NCBI GenBank assembly: GCA_964594635.1
Contig: CAZQMV010000007.1
Span: 62,001 to 126,000 of the forward strand
DNA length: 64,000 nucleotides
Direction of reading: 5' to 3'
Origin: Berkiella sp964594635
GTDB lineage: Bacteria > Pseudomonadota > Gammaproteobacteria > Berkiellales > Berkiellaceae
In this document: in pieces, positions 8,811-17,374 of the stretch
Layout of the letters: every line of letters starts with the position of its first letter
Position numbering within the stretch: the stretch's first letter is position 1
Made by a program: the position numbers and the translations under genes
Notes under the pieces: model-generated
What the model saw: only the letters and a program-made list of their open reading frames with translations
Databases searched by the model: none
What the model was told of the DNA's origin: nothing

Positions 8811-11800
8811 TCAAGTTTTCTCGTGATTGATAATTACCTGACTGATTTTTTCTGAATAAGGAGCTGAAGGTTTTGCTGGAGCAAGTAAACTGTCTTCGTA
8901 TTCATTAGCTGTTAACTCATAAATAAGATGTTCATTAAGATGACAAAAGCCATTCATATTGGGATTGTCTTCTACAATAAACGGTGGATTATAAAGCTGT
9001 TGCATCTCAAAATATTCTTGGTTATGGAAGGCCATTTCATTGTTGACGGCCTTTATTTGCTCTAAAAGAGCGCTTTCATTGATAGCAGGATCTTTTAATT
9101 GTGAGGTAAGCCATTTTAGTTGGTTGACAATTTCACTGATACGATCAAAATTCTGAATGGTTAATTGACCTGAAAACCCCGCAATTTTACCTAAGCTATC
9201 CAGTGTGATAAGCACAAATCTCATTGCAGCTAATTGAAGAGAGAGACTATATGTCTTTGGCGTTCCGAGTAAATTAGCATTAGGATTAAACGTCATTTTA
9301 TTTAACTTGTCGAGATTATCAATTTGAATCGCCCACGGGAATGCACTGATAAATTCTGCTTTTAATTCATCTGTTTTAAATAAAGCAAGTACAGAAGACT
9401 GTTCATTTGGTGTGAATGACATCGTCCGATTGATACCAATTCTATCAGGATGCTCAGGTTCTGCACTTGGAATGTCATACTCATTCTCTGGTAAAAGTGA
9501 TTGGTAAATGGATTGGCTTGTACTAGCAGTTTCAGTAGGAAGCGTTAGCGTTTTTTTGGCATTTCCCGATAATACATCATCAAGCAATTGTGAATAAGCA
9601 GCTTGAGATCGACTTTTTTCAAATTGCTCTAAAATACCAAGATAAAACGTATATTCTTCGTCAAATTTCTTAATGGTGTTTTTTGCACTTTGTAAATTTG
9701 AAAATAGATCAAAAGCGTTATCTTCTGCATCTTTAATATCCCTAATACGTTTCATTTTATTAAATTGTGCAAAAAAATAATCGAGGTGACTATGATTGGT
9801 ATCATCTGTCTTTTTTAAAGCATTGGAAACTTTTTGTTGATAAAGAGAAAGTATTTGTACTAAGTGGGCATGAAACCGTTTATAAGTTCGCTTCTGTGCT
9901 TGATTGATTTCATTTAGAATAAAGAGTGTTTCAATGGCATCGGAAAAATAGCTAAATTTATTATCATTTTTAATGACTGACATTACCCATTGGTATATAT
10001 CATTTTCAGGAGTAACAGTTTTAAATTGATGATCAATAAAGCGTGTTTGGCATAATTTTAGGTGTTTTACTAAATCGCTTAGGGACTTGAAATCACTTAA
10101 AGAGAATTTTTTGGTAATATCAGGGTTTAAATCATTAGAAGCCTTCACCAAGAAACGATACGATTTGATCGTATCCAAAGTTTCTTCCTCGACATGTAAA
10201 ATATTTAATTTTTGAAGGAAATAATTCATGTCTGAAAAGATATCATCATTTGGTTTGCGGCTATTTTTAATGTCTCGTTTTTTAGATTCGAAATATTTTA
10301 ATAAGCGCCCAGTATTACTTAGCTGCTCAAATTGACTGCCGTAGTGCTTTTTGTATGAGAAAATCAGTTGCTGTTCAATATAAGGTAATAGAGGTATCAC
10401 ATCATTTTTTCGCATAATAGTCGCTATTTTAATTTGTGACTCTTTTGTCTTGCTCAAATAGGACATATAAATTGTTTTAGCTGCTTTTGACACTAAATGT
10501 AACCGTTTAATAGGTTTGGATTGAATAGCTTTAAAAAGAATATAAGCCGTGGTTAATGCTTTCATTTCGAGAGAGCGAGTCAATGCATTTTCAATAAATT
10601 GGTAGTATTGTTTAACCTGTTTCATGTCATGATGTAATTTGGGTACATGATTATTATCAATGTGATAAAAAATCAAAAAGCTTACATATTGCACAGCGGC
10701 ATCTAAATAATGATGATAAAGTCTTACATTGGGAGCAATTGGATTTAAATCCCTTTTGATTCGTTGTTCATCACGAGTCCAGTTTAAATCTCTCAACTCA
10801 CTGATGTCTATTTGCTGGATTAATCCTGCAAATTCTGATTCTAAAGTATTGATAAATTTAGTTACCATTTTAGTATAAAAATTTTGGCCATTTTCATTCT
10901 CAACTGTGTTTTTAATTGCCTCAATAAAACTCATTTTGTTTTCAAATGATTTAGCAGGTTTTACGGGATTTCTAGGTGCTGGTGATGAAGATTTTCCTAA
11001 TAAAGCTTGGTTAAAATTATTTCGTAATTTATCTAACCATTTGTCATAAAAGGGCAAGGTTTTAAATTGATCTTTTATATCATTAAAAACACTTAATAAT
11101 TGCGATTGTTCCTGTCGTGAAAATTTCTGAAAATTATCAGAGCTAATAATATGATCTATTTCAGTTAAATATTCGTCAAGCTTTGTTAAGTGAAATTTAT
11201 TTTGCGAAATGTTATCGTTGATGGTGTTGATCTTGCGAATAAGTTGATTTTTAGTAAAGGTATTGTTGTCAATATCTTTAATTATGTTGTTAAATCGTGT
11301 CTTGTTTTCATCAATGCTTTGCTGAATTAATGATAATAGGCGGTTTGTTGATATCCCAAATTCGTTGAGACTTTTCAAGAAAATGGCCAGCTTATTGTAT
11401 AATTCACTTTTTTCAGGATTTATTGCAGTAAATAGCGTATTTTTAGTATCATAAGCTAAATAGTCTTCAATAAAAAACAAGCACTCTTGTTTCTGCTCGG
11501 CACTATATCTTTGAAAGTGTTCATTGATGCCATCAAGTAACTCCAATGGTGAAATATGTAGTAGTATGGCAATTGACACATTAGATAATAAGTCATGATC
11601 TTTTTTATGAAAAAAATCGCCTCTAACGATGCGTATTTGAAATATATCTTTAGGATCAATGGTTTTGTATCCGAACTCATGAGCAATATTGCTCAAATAA
11701 ATAAACGATGAATTAATATCATCCAGATGTAAAATCGTGTTATCAACAATTAACTGTAGCTCCTCAGACATGAGTTCTTTAGGTAGTATGCCAACGATGG

Positions 11801-13598
11801 CGATTAAGTCGATAATCACATACAATTTAGCATAGGAAGAATTAATGTTTTTATACATTTCATTAATACGGTTATTATAACTGCTATCATCAGGATGTTG
11901 TATCGCTTCTAGACGTAAAACACTTAAAGCACGTAGATATTCCTGATACTTAAGCAATTCAATTTTTATTCCTGAGAAGTTGTTTGAACCTAAATACTCT
12001 TTTAGTTCAGTTGACGCCAAGGTGGATTCATTAACAGCAGTAGCTAATGCCATTAATTGTTCGTTTTCAAATGGATCGATTAAATAAGTGATCACGTTAC
12101 TAAAGTCGGCATTATAAAGTGATTGAATTTTTAGCAATTGTTGTGTTAATTCTTCATCAAAGGTTAACGTGTGTAATAAAAATGAACATTCTCTTTTGAC
12201 TGTGGAATATAAAGTATACTTACTGAGCTTGATGATGTGCGATTTCATTTCTGCTAAAGATTCTAGTGTGAAATACTCAGTAATAGATTTTTCTTTTAGT
12301 GATATTTTGATGAGAGCACTGCTTTCATATACGGGCAGTGTTAATAATGATTTTATATATTTGATAAGATTGGTTATGAATGTCTTGTTGACGCGATACA
12401 ATTTATCACTTGCAATTTTATTAATCTTATTTTTTGTTTTTGCATATAATGGCGATTCAATTTTTTGGGTAAGAAAATCTTTAGCTATCTTAGCTTCTGT
12501 GGATCCACTTGTTTGATCAAGTTGAGCTATCAATGATTTAATTAATTGTCGTTGCCTCTTTATGATGTTACATAACTCAATGATACATTTTTGCTCATTA
12601 CGCTCACGCTTGCAACTTAATATGACTTGATGGGTAGAGAAATAGCTTTCTAAATGATTCTCAATCAGTGCGGAATTGATTACTGAAACGATAAATTCGT
12701 GGAGTGGCTTATTGTTTTTCGGTTCATTTACATTCAATTTCTTAGTGATGAGATTATGTAGATTACGGTAGGTTTTTCTAACAGCTCTTTTTGTTAATGG
12801 TTTTGATAATAGTTTTAGAAGAGGTGTTGAGCTTTCATAATATGATATAAGAACAGGGTTAAATGTATTGACACTTGGATCTTGTGAAAGAACATGCTCT
12901 AATTCATTGTTTAAATCATTTTCGGTTAGGTCATCGCTATCGTTTATGAGATCTAGCAAAGGCTCTACGATACCCTGTTCATTGAATGCGTGTTGCTCCA
13001 TGATACTTGGATGTTTTGACAATTCTTCATGTAGCCAATCTATCGCTGCTTCAGTTGGTTCTGGGCATGTTTCTACTAAATCACTGATTTGTTTAATAAT
13101 GTTGTCATTATCAATCTGAGTCGTTTCAAATCCAAGTGTATTCTTAATTTTTCTGCCAATCACATTAATGAGGAGTTTTGAAAATTTTATCGCCAGGGTC
13201 ATTTCGCTGTTAATAAATAATAAAACCACAGCAGCTTCATTCTGCTTCATATAGTCTATTACAATTTGGTTTTTTTCTGACTCGCTATTATCGGCACTTG
13301 TTTGCTTTTGAAGAACGTTAAGATGTGCTAACAGCTTTGAGTGATTCAATTCTTGATTAAAGTAATCCTTTTTGAGTATTTCAATAATCGTTAAAAATAT
13401 GTGTTGAAGTTTTTCAGGTGTTGCATTTTGAGATTCGGTGCTTACTTGTAAACTCTCCAATGTAGGGATGAGCTTAGCGTAGGCACTTTGATTCAGAATC
13501 GTTTCCCAATCCTTTATGTTGTTATCAGAACTATCATGACTACGCCTTTTTTTATTATGAAGGGCTGCGAAGATTTTTTTTTGTAGTTTATTAGCCAT
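8811..13598 (-). CDS. Giant helical protein of unknown function (1595 residues), effector candidate
   Basis: I do not recognise this protein. It is 1595 residues, almost wholly predicted helical, rich in Leu, Ile, Lys, Asn and Glu, with no signal peptide and no clear membrane segment. The N-terminus is basic (KLQKKIFAALHNKKRR). A proline-rich break at SSSPAPRNPVKPAKS, a little past the middle, separates two helical halves. A Cys-containing basic patch CKRERNEQKC lies in the first half. The C-terminal 40 residues contain the acidic stretch ELTANEYED followed by a Pro/Ser tail, similar in composition to C-terminal signals of Dot/Icm substrates; this is inference only. The gene is visibly more AT-rich than its housekeeping neighbours. 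The ATG at 13598 has GGGGA six bases upstream; a second ATG at 13610 lacks one. Confidence 0.85.
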   Translation of the reverse strand: MANKLQKKIFAALHNKKRRSHDSSDNNIKDWETILNQSAYAKLIPTLESLQVSTESQNATPEKLQHIFLTIIEILKKDYFNQELNHSKLLAHLNVLQKQTSADNSESEKNQIVIDYMKQNEAAVVLLFINSEMTLAIKFSKLLINVIGRKIKNTLGFETTQIDNDNIIKQISDLVETCPEPTEAAIDWLHEELSKHPSIMEQHAFNEQGIVEPLLDLINDSDDLTENDLNNELEHVLSQDPSVNTFNPVLISYYESSTPLLKLLSKPLTKRAVRKTYRNLHNLITKKLNVNEPKNNKPLHEFIVSVINSALIENHLESYFSTHQVILSCKRERNEQKCIIELCNIIKRQRQLIKSLIAQLDQTSGSTEAKIAKDFLTQKIESPLYAKTKNKINKIASDKLYRVNKTFITNLIKYIKSLLTLPVYESSALIKISLKEKSITEYFTLESLAEMKSHIIKLSKYTLYSTVKRECSFLLHTLTFDEELTQQLLKIQSLYNADFSNVITYLIDPFENEQLMALATAVNESTLASTELKEYLGSNNFSGIKIELLKYQEYLRALSVLRLEAIQHPDDSSYNNRINEMYKNINSSYAKLYVIIDLIAIVGILPKELMSEELQLIVDNTILHLDDINSSFIYLSNIAHEFGYKTIDPKDIFQIRIVRGDFFHKKDHDLLSNVSIAILLHISPLELLDGINEHFQRYSAEQKQECLFFIEDYLAYDTKNTLFTAINPEKSELYNKLAIFLKSLNEFGISTNRLLSLIQQSIDENKTRFNNIIKDIDNNTFTKNQLIRKINTINDNISQNKFHLTKLDEYLTEIDHIISSDNFQKFSRQEQSQLLSVFNDIKDQFKTLPFYDKWLDKLRNNFNQALLGKSSSPAPRNPVKPAKSFENKMSFIEAIKNTVENENGQNFYTKMVTKFINTLESEFAGLIQQIDISELRDLNWTRDEQRIKRDLNPIAPNVRLYHHYLDAAVQYVSFLIFYHIDNNHVPKLHHDMKQVKQYYQFIENALTRSLEMKALTTAYILFKAIQSKPIKRLHLVSKAAKTIYMSYLSKTKESQIKIATIMRKNDVIPLLPYIEQQLIFSYKKHYGSQFEQLSNTGRLLKYFESKKRDIKNSRKPNDDIFSDMNYFLQKLNILHVEEETLDTIKSYRFLVKASNDLNPDITKKFSLSDFKSLSDLVKHLKLCQTRFIDHQFKTVTPENDIYQWVMSVIKNDNKFSYFSDAIETLFILNEINQAQKRTYKRFHAHLVQILSLYQQKVSNALKKTDDTNHSHLDYFFAQFNKMKRIRDIKDAEDNAFDLFSNLQSAKNTIKKFDEEYTFYLGILEQFEKSRSQAAYSQLLDDVLSGNAKKTLTLPTETASTSQSIYQSLLPENEYDIPSAEPEHPDRIGINRTMSFTPNEQSSVLALFKTDELKAEFISAFPWAIQIDNLDKLNKMTFNPNANLLGTPKTYSLSLQLAAMRFVLITLDSLGKIAGFSGQLTIQNFDRISEIVNQLKWLTSQLKDPAINESALLEQIKAVNNEMAFHNQEYFEMQQLYNPPFIVEDNPNMNGFCHLNEHLIYELTANEYEDSLLAPAKPSAPYSEKISQVIINHEKT

Positions 13599-13623
13599 GC
13601 TATTCCCCATGTAGTCTGCGCAG

Positions 13624-13653
13624 TTGACTAAAAATTTCTATCTTGACTATATA
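13624..13653 (+). promoter_or_regulatory. Predicted sigma-70 promoter for the 13.8-14.9 kb genes
   Basis: TTGACT at 13624-13629 and TATATA at 13648-13653 are separated by 18 bases on the plus strand. They lie in the 273-base divergent region between the giant minus-strand gene and the plus-strand gene at 13872. No competing promoter of similar quality is seen on this strand. Confidence 0.4.
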
Positions 13654-13779
13654 CACGTATTTAAATTGCGCTATCTGATTGTTAGTCCTTATTAAGACCA
13701 AAAAAGTTTTCTTTCCTTTTATATAAGACATGAGATAGGCGGTATGTCAACTATCAAACTTGTTTTTGAGGGGCATTTT

Positions 13780-13851
13780 ATGGTCAAATCTAATGAAGAC
13801 AATAAGGAAAAGGGCAGGGCTGCTTATTTGATAGGGAATTTACCATTATGA
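13780..13851 (+). CDS. Possible small ORF (23 codons) upstream of the 13872 gene
   Basis: An ATG at 13780 with a strong ribosome site (GAGGGG, seven bases upstream) opens a 23-codon frame, MVKSNEDNKEKGRAAYLIGN and three more residues, ending in TGA at 13849-13851. An in-frame ATG at 13744 would extend it to 35 codons. It ends 20 bases before the next gene and could be a leader peptide or a short protein. Only the ribosome site supports it; there is no homology evidence. Confidence 0.3.
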   Translation: MVKSNEDNKEKGRAAYLIGNLPL

Positions 13852-13871
13852 CCTATTAAGAAGAAAAGCAT

Positions 13872-14921
13872 ATGAAAGAGAATAACTATTTATTGACAAA
13901 GTTATGGCAAAAATGTAAAACCCTTTTTGCACGTAAAACAGATGTAAATGGACTTTTGCCAATCCCCTCTGCACAATCTTATGATCCTATTCATTTACTA
14001 GATGAGCTTCAGTCACTGGTGCACAAACTAAGGCGTGAACTGGATCTTGATACCCAGATGCAATGGGATTTAGACACCTTAGCAGCAAGTACTTATTTAT
14101 TTCATGTAGATAGAATTTTAATGAAGGTCAGAGAGAATATGCTTAATTATCGCTTTCGACTGGATGAGTCAAAAGATAATAAAGCATTCTTAAATCAGAC
14201 TGAATTTAGCTATGCAAAAGAAACGCATGCGCATTGTTATATTGCTATTTTAAATTTGACAACAGTGTTAAAAAAAGCTTCTCTTAAGCAGATCTATAGT
14301 GATCAAGTGGTTAATCCCATTCACGCATTAGAGCTTGCTTCAGCGAATTTAAATAGTGCAATGCGTGCGGTTAATCAACTTAGTCTTCGACAAGAAACGC
14401 TTTTGCAATTAAGTGCACTTGAACAAAATTTAATGCAGACATTATCAAACCCACCTCCTGATTATGTTTATACCCATCAAGGAATACTGTATTCTACAAC
14501 GGAATACCTAAGAAACCAGCTAAAAGAGATCACGATACCAGAAGATATTAAATGGCTTAGCACTTTCATTGAAGCTCAAGATGCTTTGAAAAAATGCTAC
14601 GTGGTTGCCAGAAAGGGTGTGATTAAGGAATTATTAGATAAAATGAGCGACAATATACAAGCACTCATCACCGCGCTTAATCAAAGGAATCCCGATGAGG
14701 AAACGATTTTTATGAATGTGACAGCCGTTTTTAATGGCTTAGAATCGATCCGCTTTAACTGCCATCGTGAAAATGGTTGCTCAAAGAACCTTTTTGAAAA
14801 AGTGAAAATAGCGCGTTTACAATTGCGCAAAGCATGCCAAAATCACCCAATAGGAAGGGAATATCTCAATCGGATGGCGATTAAGAGAGAGCCGCTGAAA
14901 GTGAAATTACGTCGAAGCTAA
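13872..14921 (+). CDS. Helical hypothetical protein (349 residues)
   Basis: Unrecognised. The 349 residues have no signal peptide and no membrane segment. They are mostly amphipathic helix with Leu and Gln rich stretches (for example LLDELQSLVHKLRRELDLD) and a basic C-terminus (KREPLKVKLRRS). The N-terminus YLLTKLWQKCKTLFARKT is a short basic amphipathic helix like the start of the giant protein on the other side of the divergent region, which hints at related handling but not at homology. A weak AAGAAG ribosome site precedes the ATG. It converges on the Mth938-like gene, overlapping its stop by four bases. Effector or structural role possible; nothing in the sequence decides. Confidence 0.75.
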   Translation: MKENNYLLTKLWQKCKTLFARKTDVNGLLPIPSAQSYDPIHLLDELQSLVHKLRRELDLDTQMQWDLDTLAASTYLFHVDRILMKVRENMLNYRFRLDESKDNKAFLNQTEFSYAKETHAHCYIAILNLTTVLKKASLKQIYSDQVVNPIHALELASANLNSAMRAVNQLSLRQETLLQLSALEQNLMQTLSNPPPDYVYTHQGILYSTTEYLRNQLKEITIPEDIKWLSTFIEAQDALKKCYVVARKGVIKELLDKMSDNIQALITALNQRNPDEETIFMNVTAVFNGLESIRFNCHRENGCSKNLFEKVKIARLQLRKACQNHPIGREYLNRMAIKREPLKVKLRRS

Positions 14922-15289
14922 ACAATAATAATACACGCCGCCACATTGCGTTCTTCTGCTGCCAATACAGTATAAGTAAAACAAGCCCGTCGTGAATCCA
15001 TAAATTCCACGCCAATGCCTTTTTCAAACAAGTTTTGTAATAAAGTCTCAGAGGGTATTGTTAAGGTTTCACCTGTGCCTAGTAGGACGATATCAGGCTT
15101 TTGTTCATCTAATACTTTAAAATCGGCAGGCGTTAAATCTGCTAATGATTGCGGACGCCATGGGTGGATAAGTTGGTGAGCCCGGACAATAATACTTTGT
15201 GTATAGCAAAGCTCATTGATCCAAATTTTACCTGGTTCATAACGTTTAATTTGATAAGTGGCGGAGCTATCGTCTTGCTGTATTCCCAT
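14918..15289 (-). CDS. Mth938-like domain protein (DUF498/NDUFAF3 family)
   Basis: A small soluble domain of the Mth938/DUF498 family. Bacterial members have no settled function; the mitochondrial relative NDUFAF3 helps assemble complex I. Family signs are the opening KRYEPGKIWIN, a central DFKVLDEQKPDIVLLGTGET (the hallmark LLGTG turn) and the late GVEFMDSRRACFTYTVLAAEERNVAA. I placed the start at the ATG at 15289 (123 residues) because it begins just ahead of the conserved domain. Frames reaching 15355 or 15487 are open, but their extra residues are not family-like and no upstream ribosome site is convincing. The longest version would overlap the divergent coiled-coil gene. Confidence 0.85.
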   Translation of the reverse strand: MGIQQDDSSATYQIKRYEPGKIWINELCYTQSIIVRAHQLIHPWRPQSLADLTPADFKVLDEQKPDIVLLGTGETLTIPSETLLQNLFEKGIGVEFMDSRRACFTYTVLAAEERNVAACIIIV

Positions 15290-15460
15290 AAGACTTTGAA
15301 TACTATCAGAAATGGGCTTTAATCTGCAATTGGATAAAAATAATTCAACTAACATAGAGTGGCGGATTAGTTTGACGATGTGCTTAAATGAGGATAAAAT
15401 TCGGATGTTTGTCAAAATCCTATCCTTTTTAAGCAAATTTAAGTAGTTGGAGTATTTACG

Positions 15461-16462
15461 ATGCCACGTCACCAAAATGAAGAGCAAGCAAAAATTGCTA
15501 AGTTAACCGCCGCTGAATTAGCAGCAGAATTAGCAAAAAAAGAAAAAGAAGTTGAAGCATTAAGAAAGCGCGAGCACGAAGCAGCTAATGAAAGACAAGC
15601 GCAACTTCGTAAGCGTCAACAAGAAAATATGGATAAACTCATCGAAGCATTGACTGAAAATGAAACCAAAGTGAATGCGGTAAAAGAAGCACATGATAAA
15701 CGTTGCTCTAAAGCTAACACTCGTCCAGCAATTCTTTTACAAGCTGATCAAGACTTAAGAAACAAGTTAAATGAACTTGAATCAGCGATGAATTATTTCA
15801 GGGTAAATCTTGAATTGCCACATGGTTGCCCACGTAAGCTTGAAGAAGTGAAAGCATTCAAAGCTCAATACCTTAAAAATGAACAAGAAAGAGAAGCACG
15901 CGCGAAAGTATCAGAGCAAGAAGCGAAGAAAGCGAAAGAAAAATATCAAGCTGAAAATGCACTTTATATATTAAGACAAGAAAAATTAGAACGTGATGCA
16001 AAAGAGAAAAAAGAAAAGATTGAAGGGCATGATAAGAAATTGGAAGAAAATGCTCACAAAAAATATGGCTTTATGCATAAAACAGTTGGCGCAGTCGTTG
16101 CTGTTGCCATTTGCTTCTTGATGACACAGACGATACCTGTTACCGCTGCAGCTTACATCATTCTTGCTGGTGCTGCTTTATTTGGCGCAAGTATTGGTCA
16201 AATATATCGCAATTCAGTTATTGATGCGGGTAAAAGATACCGGTTCAAAGAAGATGTTGATCTTGTTAATCAATTATATCGTTCAGAAATACCAACGGCA
16301 GCTTTGAAAGCTGGTCTTGAAGCCGCAACCTGGAAAGGATATTTCAACAGCTTCAAACCGAGCAGTGCTGCTTGGAGTCGTCCTGTAGAGTTTAAAGCGG
16401 GTATGATTCAAGCTATCACAGAAAATGAAGAAGTTGTGAGCGCTATTCGTAATCGTAAATAA
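15461..16462 (+). CDS. Coiled-coil protein with a membrane hairpin, unknown function
   Basis: Unrecognised. Residues 1-200 are a long charged coiled coil rich in Ala, Glu, Lys and Gln (for example AAELAAELAKKEKEVEALRK), with one Pro-containing break at LELPHGCPRKLEE. Two adjoining hydrophobic segments follow at about 209-225 and 229-247, likely a membrane hairpin, then about 85 soluble residues. This layout (long coiled coil plus paired membrane helices) is common among secreted proteins of intracellular bacteria that insert into vacuole membranes, but that is inference. GGAG at 15449-15452 sits eight bases before the ATG. It follows the divergent Mth938-like gene and is followed by a strong hairpin. 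Confidence 0.75.
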   Translation: MPRHQNEEQAKIAKLTAAELAAELAKKEKEVEALRKREHEAANERQAQLRKRQQENMDKLIEALTENETKVNAVKEAHDKRCSKANTRPAILLQADQDLRNKLNELESAMNYFRVNLELPHGCPRKLEEVKAFKAQYLKNEQEREARAKVSEQEAKKAKEKYQAENALYILRQEKLERDAKEKKEKIEGHDKKLEENAHKKYGFMHKTVGAVVAVAICFLMTQTIPVTAAAYIILAGAALFGASIGQIYRNSVIDAGKRYRFKEDVDLVNQLYRSEIPTAALKAGLEAATWKGYFNSFKPSSAAWSRPVEFKAGMIQAITENEEVVSAIRNRK

Positions 16463-16480
16463 ATCCCTTTTTGTCACGCA

Positions 16481-16518
16481 AGTTACGCGGAGAGGTTTTT
16501 TTAACCCTCTCCGCAACT
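16481..16518. repeat. Perfect 9-bp GC-rich hairpin between convergent genes
   Basis: GCGGAGAGG at 16487-16495 pairs with CCTCTCCGC at 16506-16514 around a T-rich loop, with AGTT/AACT extending the stem outside. It lies between two converging genes and may end both transcripts, but neither side has the trailing T-run of a classic terminator. Its CCTCTCC core resembles the other GC-rich gene-end hairpins in this window. Confidence 0.6.
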
Positions 16519-16522
16519 CATC

Positions 16523-17083
16523 CTAAAACATAGGTGAGGGATGTAAACGCGGACTTCTACGTTGTTGCGTCTGATCCGTGTTTGAGTGACTTGAGCCCTT
16601 TCGTGAAACGACAAGCTTTGGACGTTTATCCATAACGTCTACTGGTTGGGTTGACGAGTTTGCACTCATTAAATTCGAAAGTCTTTTGGCGATATTCATC
16701 CCATGATTAATAATATCTGCACCGTTTGCTATGGCAGGAATAGTGCTAGGGGTGCTAGTTAAGCTAAAAGCCGGTAAGAAACCTATTAAACCAATCTGCC
16801 AAGTGCTAGGAGTGATGTTTATAGAATAGGCATTACCTGTCACGAATGCAGCAAGCGCTTGTGTGCCTCTTAGTGCATTACAAATCGTCATCAATTCACT
16901 ATTCACTGTATGAGGGATCAAGCATTCAACAGAATGTAAGATGATATCTGGTAAATATTCCATTGCACTTGCATAAGGATCGTTAATTAGTTGATAACTA
17001 ACGGCTCCTGCTACAAGACCGTTCCATGCACGTAACGCCAAATCTGCTTTATTGTTACTGATATATTGAGCTAATCCAACCAT
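16523..17083 (-). CDS. Hypothetical protein (186 residues) with basic tail
   Basis: Unrecognised. It has a helical N-terminal half with moderately hydrophobic segments (LRAWNGLVAGAVSYQLI, and WQIGLIGFLPAFSLT in the middle) and a polar, basic C-terminal tail of about 40 residues (KRPKLVVSRKGSSHSNT through QRRSPRLHPSPMF). The tail looks disordered and could be a localisation or secretion signal. GAGG precedes the ATG by about ten bases. Upstream are a good sigma-70 promoter and a 25-base palindrome, so this orphan seems to be a regulated single gene. Confidence 0.7.
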   Translation of the reverse strand: MVGLAQYISNNKADLALRAWNGLVAGAVSYQLINDPYASAMEYLPDIILHSVECLIPHTVNSELMTICNALRGTQALAAFVTGNAYSINITPSTWQIGLIGFLPAFSLTSTPSTIPAIANGADIINHGMNIAKRLSNLMSANSSTQPVDVMDKRPKLVVSRKGSSHSNTDQTQQRRSPRLHPSPMF

Positions 17084-17124
17084 CTTTTTTCCTCATTATT
17101 TGTTCAGAGTCATTGCGGGTGATT

Positions 17125-17154
17125 ATTATATTCTGAATACATTTTTTATGAAAA
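17125..17154 (-). promoter_or_regulatory. Predicted sigma-70 promoter of the 16523-17083 gene
   Basis: Read on the minus strand: TTTTCA (17154-17149), an 18-base spacer, and a consensus TATAAT (17130-17125). The expected start is about 35 bases upstream of the ATG. Confidence 0.5.
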
Positions 17155-17166
17155 CTTCTTATAGTG

Positions 17167-17191
17167 AACAATAATGTTTAACATTATTGTT
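17167..17191. promoter_or_regulatory. Perfect 11-bp inverted repeat, likely operator
   Basis: AACAATAATGT and ACATTATTGTT flank a TTA spacer. The AT-rich perfect dyad lies 13 bases upstream of the -35 box of the minus-strand gene ending at 16523, a position typical of an activator or repressor site. No T-run follows on either strand, so it does not look like a terminator. A smaller dyad, CTTTATT-CA-AATAAAG, is at 17299-17314. The rest of 17084-17374 shows no gene apart from a weak 22-codon frame at 17249. Confidence 0.5.
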
Positions 17192-17374
17192 ATCACAAAA
17201 GATTAAGCAAAAAGGAGGTTAAAAGTATAAAAAAAATAAGGTATCCGAATGACAAATGTGAGTGTGTGCCATGTACTTCATTGGCATGAGCGAATATCCT
17301 TTATTCAAATAAAGTAATCGCATGAGCTGGTTTACTTTCACTCTTTAGGTACCTATGAGGTATAAAATTTACGT

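Noticed and set aside
12169..12516. 115-codon plus-strand open frame within the giant gene
   Set aside because: Hydrophobic shadow of a Lys/Asn-rich, AT-rich coding strand.
16481..16518. Intrinsic terminator for the coiled-coil gene
   Set aside because: The stem is perfect but neither strand has a trailing T-run, so I list it as a hairpin rather than a terminator.
17214..17222. Strong AAAGGAGG ribosome-site-like sequence
   Set aside because: No start codon at useful spacing; the following codons stop at once. The later 22-codon frame at 17249 is too far and too short.
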